This document shows, piece after piece, positions 46,313 through 56,371 of a DNA stretch of 64,000 bases. The stretch's first letter is position 1; each line of letters begins with the position of its first letter. The stretch comes from Fallopia convolvulus. Lineage: Eukaryota; Streptophyta; Magnoliopsida; Caryophyllales; Polygonaceae. Both the position numbers and the translations under genes were made by a program. Location of the stretch: NCBI GenBank assembly GCA_964016875.1, contig OZ024730.1, positions 37,580,795 to 37,644,794 on the forward strand, written 5' to 3'. Below the pieces are notes generated by a model, which was given only the letters and a program-made list of their open reading frames with translations, did no database searches and was not told the DNA's origin.

Positions 46313-47805
46313 TGATGTTCGCATTTTTAGTATAGTTTTTAAAAAGGTTTCTTTGTTTATTAGGTTTAGTTTTGATAAGTTTAGGTTTAGTTTTGTGTGT
46401 TTTTGGATACTTTTGCATATTTCTATGGAAAGTATGGAAGCTACTCTATTTTATGTATTTTGTAGGTTTTAGCAAGGAAAAGGTGCTATATGGAGCTGAA
46501 TTTGGAGCACTACAGTGAAAGACGGAGGAATACAAGATTGAAGAAGTCAGAGTTCAAGATTTACGAGATGAAGTGTGGAAGAAACCAAGCCCAGGCTCGT
46601 TAACGAGGCTGTGAGGGCTCGTTAACGAGGCCACGTGATAGAAATTTCGATGGTTGACTTTGTGACTCACCGATCCTGTGCAGGAAATTATTTCAGTGTC
46701 GGTAGAGTATCTTTTTGTGATTTTTAGGGTTATTATATTATGTATTTTAGGTCTTGTTATCTTCTTAGATTTTGTTTCTATTTTTTCTAGGGTTTTATTT
46801 CTATCTTTTTAGGAAAGTTTATATCTTTTAACCTTTTTAGTTTCTAGCCCTTTTTAGTATAAATACCCTTCTATCTAGCATAGACTTCGGGGGGAGACTC
46901 GTTTAGAGATATTTTTTGGAGAGGAGGAAGAGCCGAAGAGGCGGGAGGATCGGAGTCGAGATCGAGGTCGGTGAACGAGAGTTACCGAGTTCGTTGATCG
47001 AGATTTTGGTTCGGTGTTTTGTTCTTTTTTCGGTTTCTTCTGAATTTTTGTAAGACAGATTTTTCTATTTAATTGGAGTAGTAATTTGTTTTCAATGATT
47101 TCTTTTATTGGATTTATTTGTTTAGTAGTTATGATTAGTGAGTAATCTTCTTTTCTAGGATCGGGGGTTAAGCCCGGCATAGTTGAGCATGTTTGATGAG
47201 TGAGATTGTGTGTTGAATGCCTTTTATCTATTATTGAGATGATTGTTTGTTGTGCTTATACCAAGATGAAAGTTGAGGTAATTTGAGTTTTTAACTTGAT
47301 TGAAAGAGAAAGTTAGTAACTTGAAGGTTGATATTGTTTGACAACGAAAGTTTCAAGCTTTAGATCCAAAACAAGCAATTAAGTGAGTTAGGATACGAAA
47401 GTAGGTTAATTTACTTGATAGTCAATGAAAGTTGATGACTCTATCTATTTGAAGGCATGATCTTATCTTCTTACGAGTTTATATGCATGATTATGTTGTG
47501 GTGTCCCTAGTCCTAGATCTTTGTTTTTATTTGAATTATCTTAACTGAATTTCGTTGCTGAGTTACTTGGCTCGGTACCGAATTTATTTAGGTCGTTAGT
47601 TGAGTCATTTTGTGTATGGTGGTTCGTTAACGACCCTGACAACGTCGTTAACGAGGTTGCTTGTGAGTGTTTTTGCTTGATTTAGTTTGCTTTTTAGTAA
47701 TTGATAAACGAACAACCTTGCTTCATGTGGAACAATCCTGACTCTGCTATACTCAGCGGGGTCTTGCCTTATAAATTTATTTGTTGTCAAGAAACCCTCT
47801 CAACA
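46313..47805 (+). repeat. Athila 3' LTR
   Basis: 1,493 bp, TGATGTTCGC...CTCTCAACA. It contains four TCGTTAACGA palindromes in two doublets (46,597/46,619 and 47,624/47,645). A TATAAAT at about 46,858 follows TTTTTAGTA and may be the LTR's TATA box. Confidence 0.9.
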
Positions 47806-48205
47806 CCTCTGTCAAGCGACCGTCTACCATCCGATATCGTCGCCTTGTCGAATGGCCCAGGATCGGATCTCACCGCTTCTTCCTCCCAGATCGCACCGAA
47901 GCGTCGGCGGTGCGGGCGGGTGGCGCTAGTGGATCACCGGTGTCACGGGCAGTTGGATCTGGTGGAGCGCCGACGAGAACGGCGAGCGGAGGTGGTGTGA
48001 CGTCGATAGCAGGGGCGGGCAGCAGTGGTGGAGCGTCGACATCAGGGGCGGGCGAGTGGGTGGGGCGGTATGGGCCGGCGGAGGCAATGTACCGATGAGG
48101 GCTACTGGAGGTGGAGCCTCTGTCCATTTTGATTATCAGCGACAGCGCAAACTTGTTTCGCAGAAATGAGGTAGAAGAAGAAGTGAGGCGGCGGTCGCTC
48201 ATCAA
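47806..48205. pseudogene. Right half of the ORF split by Athila; GC-rich segment
   Basis: Plus strand to about 48,000: continuation of the ORF that starts at 25,354. Minus strand 47,870-48,205: ORF beginning MMSDRRLTSSSTSF with a Pro/Ala-rich body (HSPAPDVDAPPLLPAPAIDV). The GC-rich composition contrasts with its surroundings. No domain is recognised on either strand. Confidence 0.3.
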
Positions 48206-48919
48206 GCGGCTTTTAATCTAAAGGGCCGCGCAACGAGCCTGACGCAATTAGCTTTCGCCTTTCGCACAAAGAGCTTGCGCGTAAATGTTGTTTGCTTAAA
48301 AAAATACGAATGTACGCTGCGATTCTAAATCCACTCAAATAATACACTCCAACCAATCCTAACAACATTGGTAGTGTGACGCCATTTTTCAACTTCCATG
48401 TCCAAAACAAATAGTTAAAGTTGAGGGAACTGAGGTAGATGATGACAAAATAACAAAAGATTACTGCTCATTTACTAATATTTGCTGAACCTATTACACA
48501 GCACATTCAAAATTAGCCACCAAAGCCGAGGAGTCAGATACACGATCTGCAAGCGAGTTCATTTGATTCGCATGCTACATGCTTTAATCCATCCCAGAGG
48601 TTCAGTCGGAAAATAAAAGGCTGTAAAGTGGAGAACAGAATAATGATTCGAGCCAACACTCTACCTTTCTCAACTTGTGATATTTATTTAGCACGGTATG
48701 TAACAAAATTGAACAAAACCGAACATGATCAAAACGAGATAAGCAAGGGGAACAGTTCAATTGAATCACAGAGATGCTGTTTATTCGTCAAAATCCAATA
48801 TAAACAGAGAATACCGAACAATCAAATCGAAGAAGAACGAGCTAGGCTGTAAATCCATCAGAATCATGATCCGATCAAGGAGATAAAATCGAGAAAGAAG
48901 CGGGGTCATTTACAGAAAG
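48206..48919. other. Intergenic; 3' flank of the small membrane-protein gene
   Basis: No coding region seen. The part next to 48,920 is probably the 3' untranslated region of the minus-strand gene; its polyadenylation site cannot be fixed by eye. Confidence 0.5.
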
Positions 48920-49294
48920 CTAGCAAGGGATCTTAGAGATGAACCACTCCATGACATGGATCGGAGCCTTGATGAGCTCCAGCGCAATCTCCACAAGCAC
49001 CGTCACGCAAAGGCAGCAAGGGCATATGCAACTTAACAGCAATCTGCCAGGAAACAATTCATAGACTGAATTAGGATGATTCGAAATCGATCTGTAAACC
49101 TAATTTTGCGGAAACCCTATCTTTGTTCGATCGAAATCAAATCAAAGCGAAGATGAAAGAAATTACCCGACGATCCAGATGATGACGCCGACGATAGAGA
49201 TGAGGAGAGAAAGGAGAGCGAAGGGGAGGCCGAGGAGGAATCCGAGGGGCCTACACCTGCAACCGTCGTCATCTCCGCCTCCACAGCAACACAT
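48920..49294 (-). CDS. Short Cys-rich membrane protein, two exons
   Basis: Exon 1 is 49,167-49,294 and exon 2 48,920-49,043, joined by a GT-AG intron (donor GG|GTAATT, acceptor GGCAG|A) in correct phase. The product has 83 residues: [18 protein letters not shown], a hydrophobic helix ([20 protein letters not shown]), then a second hydrophobic, Cys-rich part ([18 protein letters not shown]) and a C-terminus ending [13 protein letters not shown] chose the MCCCGGG start because the upstream in-frame ATG only adds a basic run encoded by the CTTTCT repeat of the leader. The Cys-rich ends suggest S-acylation or metal binding (inference). Such short proteins are conserved among plants but I know no function. 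Both exons are intact, so it is probably an active gene. Its leader carries (CTTTCT)n on the minus-strand complement. Confidence 0.8.
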
Positions 49295-49584
49295 CTTCGT
49301 TCTTGTCTTTCTCTTTCTCTTTCTCTTTCTCTGTAAACTGAAATTGTGATTTTGCAGTTGGTTGGGCGGTAGTAAGTGGCAAATCGGCAACAACTTCCTT
49401 TTGGATAGTGAGTAGTAATAGTATAGAGAGAGGCTGCTATGGCCGCTGTCTGAAAACGACGCGTTTACGGCTCCTCTCTTCGCTGGATGATGACGACTTG
49501 TATATTAGTATCTTTTTGTTTCTTTATCTTATTTGGTCAAACGTTTGGTGTAACCAACAAAATAATGAAAGAATAATTCATGAT

Positions 49585-49614
49585 CATGCTCATGCTCATG
49601 CTCATGCTCATGCT
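49585..49614. repeat. (CATGCT)n microsatellite
   Basis: Five consecutive CATGCT units between the small gene and the MULE. Confidence 0.9.
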
Positions 49615-49784
49615 CGACATAATAACTGCTCATCCTAGACATAAATCTAACATATATAATATACGGTCAACTTAAGTCAATTTTCCATGGTATTTAAGAA
49701 GATTTAAAATTTCGCGTGGTAATCCTCACAATTAAAATTATTTCGCCCCATATCCATATGTTAATTCAGCCCGACTAACGTTAA

Positions 49785-50530
49785 ATTTGAATTACAAAAA
49801 ATAAAAAAGATTTAAAAAATATACACATTTCAAATAGTTTACTGGTGTAGGTAAAAATTAATTAAAGTTATCAAAGCTAACGAACTCTTGGTTATACTGC
49901 TCAAATTGCAATTCTTTGTTATAAACTCCAAATTTCATATGAAATACAGTGTATTAGTGATATTGATGTTCAACCCCTTATTAACTCTTGTGTTGATGGC
50001 TGAGCAGTGCTGTTGTTACTATGAATGGGGACTGGCTTTAATGGAAAGCTGCAGAGACCAAAGCTGGGTTCTGAGGGTCTTTTTTGCTTACATTTTTCTA
50101 TACTAACAATAATCATTGGTTGAACTTATAGTCGTATATCTTTATCTTACGTTGATTAGCTATTTGTCATGCATTTAGAATCTAGAGAATTTGAAATACT
50201 GAATTTAGGTTTTCATAATTAAATCCTTGGGTTTTTGTAAAGTTTATGCACAATTCCACTTTACTGTTCTTGACATGCATTTTTATATGGCCTAACATCT
50301 GTATAATTTTGGTCATCTAAATTGAGCCCTATGATGAAGATCATGAATTGAGCCTCAGGACAGTTTGATTCTTGGAAAGCCTCTCATTAGCTGTCATTAC
50401 TGATAGTGTCACTAAAGCTCAGTTCCTTCCAACTTCAAAATCTTCTTTATTTTCCTCTTCCTTTTTGCTGCTTCTCCTGTTCGAAAAACAATTGAGGTTG
50501 CAGCTTCATGCCTTTGGCTTTCTGATGGGC
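49785..50530. other. Left interior of the Pack-MULE, unassigned
   Basis: AT-rich DNA between the left terminus and the retrotransposon. A 72-codon plus ORF (49,888-50,106) shows no domain. GAGGTTGCAGCTTCATGCC followed by TTTGGCTTTCTGATGGGCAG may be a captured exon end, but I cannot name a source. Confidence 0.35.
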
Positions 50531-50533
50531 AGA

Positions 50534-50968
50534 TGATACGGATCCATCGACGTCAATATCGAAGAATACTCGCCCGGTTCGTGAACGTCGGAGACCAAGT
50601 CACGTAAAGGACTTTTGCTGAATTTTTAATAATGTTTTGCTGATATTTTGCATTAATATTTTGAATATTTTGGGTATTTTTAGATTAATAATTTGTAATA
50701 GATTTTTATTAGGTGAGTGAGTCACTCCTTCACAGGTTTTCTTTGTCGGTTCTTTCCTGGGTCGCTTTTATTGAACCGCTAGAGCTTAGGATAAATATCT
50801 TGTTAAACTCTCATAATGAAACAACAAGAAATTAGATTTGCCCTAATTGAGTCTATTCTCCCTCCTTTCACGTAGTCACTCTCCCTACTAGGCCGCAGGC
50901 CTCTTCCTCGGTTCGATCAGGCTTGATTTCCAAGCCGTCTTGGTGCAGCCCTAATCCAGGTTGCATCA
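50534..50968 (+). repeat. Reina-like 5' LTR
   Basis: 435 bp. The sequence right after it, ATTGGTGCCTTCATCTCG, should be the primer binding site (TTGGTGCC), though I cannot assign the tRNA with confidence. Confidence 0.88.
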
Positions 50969-51002
50969 ATTGGTGCCTTCATCTCGAATTCACTTGTGCT
51001 TC

Positions 51003-52568
51003 ATGTCGAACAACGACGAGAGTTCGTCCGCGGTCACGGGGGCAGAACCAACGCTCCAGGCCGGCGCGCAAAATTTGCAAGCTTTGACGCTCGAACTACG
51101 ACAACAGCGCCTGACGCAAGAACAGCAAGGTCGTCGGGTTGATCAGGTGTTTCATATCCTTGAGACTCGTAATATTATGGATAATAATGCTCGTGGTTTG
51201 ATTGCGGGACATCCGTTTCAGGGAAACCCTAGGGAACAGCCGCCACAACCGCCGGCTCCGCCGGCCGATCCGATCCAAGATCAACAGCCGCGGGTCGAAC
51301 TTCGCGTGGACCGTCTCCTGGGTGATCGGACGCCCAAAATTAGGGTGGACCCTCCTCGTTTCAATGGATCCGACCCTGCGGGTTGGATTTACAAGGTCCA
51401 AGATTACTTTGATTATTTTCAAACGACAGCCCCGGAAAGATTACAACTTGTCGGGTTGCTTATTGATCACCTTGCATCCGACTGGTTCCGTTATCAGCGT
51501 CGTAACAATGGCCTTCAAACTTGGGACGCGTTTTTGGAGGTTGTCAAGCAACGCTTCGATCCTCACCACTACGAGGATTACGTCGGCCTTTTAGCAAAAT
51601 TACAACAACGAACTACTGTATTGGACTACCAAACAGAGTTTGAATCTATTCTGAACAAGGTTGAAGGGTTATCTGTGGAGACACTCATCTCGCTGTTTAA
51701 AGCCGGTCTCAAGCAACCAATCAAAAGGGAGTTGAATTTACGAAACCCTACGTCTCTCGCTCAAGCTTTTGCACTGGCTCGCGAGTTAGCCGCCAATTAT
51801 GCCGATACGATCGGAGGATCGCAAACTCAGCGGCGTTCCTGGAATCCGCAGGGGTTTAAACCCGTCGGATCTTCTACTCCCACCACGGCGTCTTCGGGTC
51901 TGGGGTCCGGTACCACACCCATCACCAAGGCTGCTGACGAAATCTCCCGCCTTCCTATTCGACGCCTCTCTTCGGCCGAGCGCGCGGAACGCTCCAAAAA
52001 GGGCCTTTGCTGGAATTGTGACGAACAGTATACCCCGGGTCACCGCTGTAAGCACCATTTTTTAGCTTTATTGGGTACTGATGATTTTGATGATGATGAT
52101 GAGCAGGATCCCATTGATGACAACCTAGCGGTGACGGGCGACGTCTCAAGTATTAATGTGATGGAGGGACTTGCAAACCCGAAGTCCTTAAAGATTCAGG
52201 GATCGATTCTCGATCTGCCCGTCCAAGTTTTGATTGACGGGGGTAGCACGCATAATTTTATTCACCCGTCTGTCGCGGAGCGTTTACAATTACCACTATC
52301 CGAAGTCTCCCCTTTTCGAGTTTATGTGGGGAATGGCGCCTCGTTGCTTTGTACCCATCAGTGCGCGGCTACACCGATTCAGCTACAGGGGAATGCCTTT
52401 GAAATTGATCTCTTTGTATTGGTTGTGCATGGGCCGCAAGTAGTGCTCGGAGTGCAATGGCTTCAGACGCTTGGGAAAGTCGCACACGATTATGCCCAGC
52501 TTTTGATGGAATTTTCGTGGCAAGGGAATCTCGTTCGGCTTCAAGGCGACCGAAGGTCCCTCGGGTAA
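51003..52568 (+). CDS. Reina-like Gag-protease ORF
   Basis: Open for 522 codons from ATG 51,003 (MSNNDESSSAVTG); no ATG is available nearer the LTR in this frame. Domains: gag core about residues 120-260 (WIYKVQDYFDYFQTTAPERL, WFRYQRRNNGLQTWDAFLEV), zinc knuckle CWNCDEQYTPGHRCKHH near residue 335, protease with VQVLIDGGSTHNFIHPS near residue 410 (DGG where many copies have DSG). The frame ends at 52,568 through a frameshift: the downstream product continues in the +2 frame (VISLHTLQSLYDADV). In an active element this would be one Gag-Pol. Confidence 0.85.
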   Translation: MSNNDESSSAVTGAEPTLQAGAQNLQALTLELRQQRLTQEQQGRRVDQVFHILETRNIMDNNARGLIAGHPFQGNPREQPPQPPAPPADPIQDQQPRVELRVDRLLGDRTPKIRVDPPRFNGSDPAGWIYKVQDYFDYFQTTAPERLQLVGLLIDHLASDWFRYQRRNNGLQTWDAFLEVVKQRFDPHHYEDYVGLLAKLQQRTTVLDYQTEFESILNKVEGLSVETLISLFKAGLKQPIKRELNLRNPTSLAQAFALARELAANYADTIGGSQTQRRSWNPQGFKPVGSSTPTTASSGLGSGTTPITKAADEISRLPIRRLSSAERAERSKKGLCWNCDEQYTPGHRCKHHFLALLGTDDFDDDDEQDPIDDNLAVTGDVSSINVMEGLANPKSLKIQGSILDLPVQVLIDGGSTHNFIHPSVAERLQLPLSEVSPFRVYVGNGASLLCTHQCAATPIQLQGNAFEIDLFVLVVHGPQVVLGVQWLQTLGKVAHDYAQLLMEFSWQGNLVRLQGDRRSLG

Positions 52569-55500
52569 TTTCGCTCCATACTTTACAGTCTCTTTACGAT
52601 GCAGATGTTATTGCCGACTGCTATGAAATTGTGTCCCTTGATGCAGGTGGCTCAACGGCCGAGGATTCTCTATCGCCGAGCTGGCCATCCGATCTTCAAC
52701 CGGCAATTCGAGACGTCCTAATTCGACATGAGGATGTGTTCCGTGTTCCGGTGAGTCTACCACCTCAACGACCTTGGGACCATCGGATCCATCTACAGAG
52801 TGATTCGAAACCCGTTAATGTGTGACCGTATCGTTATCCCTATTTTCAGAAGTCTGAAATTGAACGACAGATTCAGGATATGCTTCACCAAGGGATTATT
52901 CAACACAGCACGAGTCCATTTTCGTCGCCTGTTCTCCTTGTCAAGAAGAAAGACGGCAACTTCCGTTTCTGTGTTGATTATAGGGCTCTGAATCAGGCTA
53001 CAATGGCTGGTAAATTTCCTATTCCGACGGCTGAAGAGTTATTTGATGAGCTAGGCTCTTCCACTATTTTCAGTAAGCTTGACCTCCGTTCCGGTTATCA
53101 CCAGATCCGCATGCACGTGTCCGACATTTATAAGACAGGTTTCCGGACGCATGATGGGCATTTCGAGTTCTTGGATATGCCCTTCGGACTGACAAACGCG
53201 CCATCCACATTTCAGGCGGCCATGAACCAGATTTTCACGGCTTATTTGCGTGATTTCGTGATCGTTTTTTTCGACGATATATTGGTTTACAGTGAATCCG
53301 TTGATTTGAATGCTCGGCATTTAGCTCTAGTACTTCAAACTCTCCATGAGCATCACTTCTTTGTCAAGGGCTCGAAGTGTACTTTTGGGACGTCTTCTGT
53401 CGAATATCTCGGCCACATTGTTTCTGCCGGGCAATTACAGGCTGATCCGTTCAAGCTGGAGGCGATGAGTAAGTGGCCGGTACCGAAATCTGTCAAGCTA
53501 CTACGAGGATTTTTGGGTCTCACCGGATATTACAGAAAATTCATTCGGAATTATGCTACAATTGTTGCGCCTCTGACTGCATTGTTGCAAACGGATAAAT
53601 TCGTGTGGTCGCCATCTGCAGATGAGGCTTTCGTCCGCCTCAAATCAGTTATGTTGCAGCCCCCTGTGTTACAGCTTCCAGATTTTAAGCTTCCTTTTGT
53701 TGTCGAGACGGATGCATCCGATGAGGGGGTCGGGGCGGTGTTGTTGCAACACGAGCGGCCGGTGTCCTTTTTCAGCAAGACTCTAGGCATTCGTCGTAGA
53801 GGCTCTTCTGCTTATCACAGGGAATTATTTGCAATCGTCTCCGCTGTTCAGAAATGTCGACAGTACCTTCTTGGCCGCGAGTTCGTCATTCGTTCCGACC
53901 AGAAAAGCTTGAAAGAATTATTATCTCAAGTGATACAGACACCAGATCAACAGTTTTTTATTCGGAAGTTAATGGGCTACAAATTCCGAATTGAATACAA
54001 GACGGGTGCAAGTAATCGAGTTGTCGATGCGTTATCCCGACGCATGATCAATGACGACGCATCAATCCGACAATTTTTTGCCCTATCACACCCACTGCCG
54101 GACTTGTTACAGAAAATTCAGCTCGAAAACTCGACCTTGTCTGATTTGATCGCATGGCATGCAGCTGCGCGTGAAGGCGCATTACAGGCTCCATTCCGAG
54201 TTCATGACGGGGTATTGTACTACGGCCATCGTTTGGTTTTGGGCAAGAATTCTCCGTCTAAGTTGACAGTGTTAAACGAGTTCCATGCATCTCCGTCTGC
54301 AGGGCACCCCGGTGTGGACCGCACTTTCCGACGCATTGCCGAAGTTTTTTATTGGGTTGGGATGCGCACAGACGTGAAGCAATTTGTTGATTCTTGTGTT
54401 ACATGCCAATCTACTAAGTACAGCACGAAGAAAGCGGCCGGCCTCCTTCAACCGTTACCCATTCCGGAAAAGGTGTGGGATGAGGTATCGATGGATTTTA
54501 TCACCGGGCTACCTCCTTCCCGGGGATTCACGACAATATTTGTCGTAGTCGACCGCCTCTCCAAGTACGCTCACTTTGGCGGACTTGGGACGTCTTACGA
54601 CGCCGCTAAAGTCGCGTCTTTGTTTGTCGAGATTGTTGTCAAGCATCACGGTATTCCGGCTTCCATCCTTTCTGATAGAGACGTCATTTAAACAAGCACA
54701 TTTTGGAGAGAGCTTCACCGATTGAGCGGTACGACTTTGAACCATAGCACCGCCTATCACCCACAGACGGATAGCCAAACCGAGGTTAAGAATCGGGGGT
54801 TAGAACAATATCTCCGTGCCTTTACTCATGCGCGCCCTTCTCGTTAGGCCACGTTCCTGCCTTGGGCGAAGCTCGCTCTAAATTGCACCTATCACGAAGG
54901 CATCAGAATGACCCCCTTTCAAGCACAATATGGCTGGGAACCCCCACCACTGTTGCGTGCCACGCTGCCGCCCTCGGGTGATTCGGTGACTTTCGCTGAT
55001 ATACACGAAAGACACCAGCTTATTACACTTCTACAAGAGAATCTACGCAAAGCTCAACAGCGTATGCGAGATCAAGCGAATGCCCACCGCCGCGATGTCG
55101 AGTATGAGGTTGGGGATTGGGTTTTGTTGAAACTGCGGCCTTACCGGCAACATTCCGTGGCCAAACCATTATCGTCCAAGCTGGCCAGGCGGTTTTATGG
55201 CCCGTTTCAGGTGATCGAACGCGTCGGAGCTGTCGCGTATAGGTTAGCACTGCCGGATCATGCACGGATCCATAACGTCTTCCATGTGTCCCTCTTAAGG
55301 CCGTTTGTGTCCAATGGTTCGACGCCTATCCAGCCTGTTTTTCCATCTGAGTTCATCAACGACCAGCCCGTTGCTCGACCGCTGCGTGCGATTCAAGAGC
55401 GCCGAGTTTTGTTATACGGTCAGCCTCGTTTTGAATGGCTCGTGGTTTGGGACGATGGGGCTGACACCGACGCTAGTTGGGAGCCTCGAGATCAGGTTCT

Positions 55501-55645
55501 TTTATCCTTCCCTGAATTACGGCTTGAGGACAAGCCTCTTCTCAACGGGGTAGAGATTGATACGGATCCATCGACGTCAATATCGAAGAATACTCGCCCG
55601 ATTCATGAACGTCGGAGACCAAGTCACTTGAAGGACTTTTGCTGA
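52560..55645 (+). pseudogene. Reina-like RT, RNase H, integrase, chromodomain
   Basis: Frame continues from the shift near 52,560. [63 protein letters not shown]. RNase [41 protein letters not shown]. Integrase: [12 protein letters not shown]...CVTCQSTK zinc site, [25 protein letters not shown] (catalytic Asp, Asp, Glu all present). Chromodomain at the end: VLLYGQPRFEWLVVWDD, DASWEPRDQV. Breaks: TGA at 52,823 after KPVNV, TAA near 54,689 after DRDVI, TAG near 54,846 after HARPSR. The last about 30 codons lie inside the 3' LTR. Confidence 0.88.
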
Positions 55646-55993
55646 ATTTTTAAAAATGTTTTGCTTATTTTTTGCATTAATATTTTGAATATTTTGGGTA
55701 TTTTTAGATTAATAATTTGTAATAGATTTTTATTAGGTGAGTGAGTCACTCCTTCCCATGTTTTCTTTGTCGGTTCTTTCATGGGTCGCTTTTATTGAAC
55801 CGTTAGGGCTTAGGATAAATATCTTGTTTAAACTCTCATAATGAAACAACAAGAAATTAGATTTGCCCTAATTGAGTCTATTCTCCCTCCTTTCACGTAG
55901 TCACTCTCCCTCCTAGGCCGCAGGCCTCTTCCTCGGTTCGATCAGGCTTGATTTCCAAGCCGTCTTGGTGCAGCCCTAATCCAGGTTGCATCA
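55558..55993 (+). repeat. Reina-like 3' LTR
   Basis: 436 bp. Its first 88 bases also encode the C-terminus of pol (DTDPSTSISKNTRPIHERRR...LKDFC, stop at 55,643-55,645). Confidence 0.88.
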
Positions 55994-56107
55994 GCATATC
56001 AAGTTTTAAAGGTTTGGATGCAAATCATTGATCCTGTTGTTTCTGCAATGATATTTAATTTAGTAATGTTGTGATTTAGCATCATGTTTTAAAGGTCAAC
56101 AGCTCTG

Positions 56108-56371
56108 TTAGCACTGCCTATTGCCGCCTCCACCACCACCACCACAATCTTTTGCGATTATCCTTGGGATAAACAATGATTCCCGCCATTCTTCCGCAAC
56201 ATTGAGGAATCCCAAAATTACCATAGATGTTCCCTTGATCTTATCATGAGAAGTAACTTTCAAGCTGTTCTTCTCCACAAAAAATCGAGATTCGACGAGG
56301 TACTGTAGAAACCCTAGATGGAGGCGAAGTAGAAAGAGGAGGAAACTCGGCTTCTGGTGCTTCACTCCCAT
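56108..56371 (-). pseudogene. Vacuolar sorting receptor 5' exon fragment in the MULE
   Basis: Minus strand, reading inward from the right terminus of the MULE. MGVKHQKPSFLLFLLRLHLG resembles a signal peptide; next comes SRFFVEKNSLKVTSHDKIKG, which matches the start of the mature part of plant BP-80-type vacuolar sorting receptors. After a small deletion near 56,225 the family pattern goes on in another frame as GNFGIPQCCGRMAGIIVYPK (receptors have GNFGIPQYGGSM...VVYPK). A GGC/CCG repeat ends the ORF. It is a frameshifted piece of the protease-associated domain region, captured as in Pack-MULEs; the receptor itself sorts vacuolar proteins at the Golgi. Confidence 0.72.

Larger units (their letters stand above)
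25727..47654. repeat. Dispersed TCGTTAACGA palindromes, 21-bp phased
   Basis: The exact 10-mer TCGTTAACGA starts at 25727, 37890, 37911, 39742, 41188, 41209, 44140, 44194, 45571, 46597, 46619, 47624 and 47645; all lie in the Athila element. Most occur as doublets 21-22 bp apart (37890/37911, 41188/41209, 46597/46619, 47624/47645). Several single copies have a degenerate partner at exactly 21 bp (39763, 44119, 44173). A degenerate triplet at 39865, 39886 and 39907 keeps the same step. In coding parts this gives a seven-residue repeat with VNDP or VNEP. Confidence 0.9.
25443..47805 (+). mobile_element. Athila-lineage retrotransposon lacking pol
   Basis: Plus orientation, target duplication CCTCT (25,438-25,442 and 47,806-47,810). 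LTRs start TGATGTTCGCATTTTTAG and end CCTCTCAACA. The 5' LTR is 25,443-26,301 plus 37,554-38,071, the 3' LTR 46,313-47,805. Inside are a tRNA-Asp PBS, gag with a protease-like end, then directly the Athila ORF; RT, RNase H and integrase are missing. A non-coding region of about 1.7 kb precedes the 3' LTR. Two later insertions (26,302-37,548 and 41,667-43,367) account for almost 13 kb, so the element itself is about 9.4 kb. Mobility would have depended on enzymes from another element. Confidence 0.88.
50534..55993 (+). mobile_element. Reina-like chromovirus (Ty3/gypsy)
   Basis: 5.46 kb with LTRs 50,534-50,968 and 55,558-55,993 (TGATACGGATCC...GGTTGCATCA), about 96 percent alike by eye. Flanks are GCAGA and GCATA, an imperfect 5-bp duplication. 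Gene order gag-protease-RT-RNase H-integrase-chromodomain. Short LTRs, small size and a chromodomain fit the Reina clade, with Tekay as alternative. Pol has one frameshift and three stops, so this copy cannot move by itself although it is fairly young. Confidence 0.9.

Noticed and set aside
49163..49393. Longer start ([12 protein letters not shown]...) for the small membrane protein
   Set aside because: The extension is encoded by the CT-rich leader repeat and would place a basic run before the conserved MCCCGGG start.
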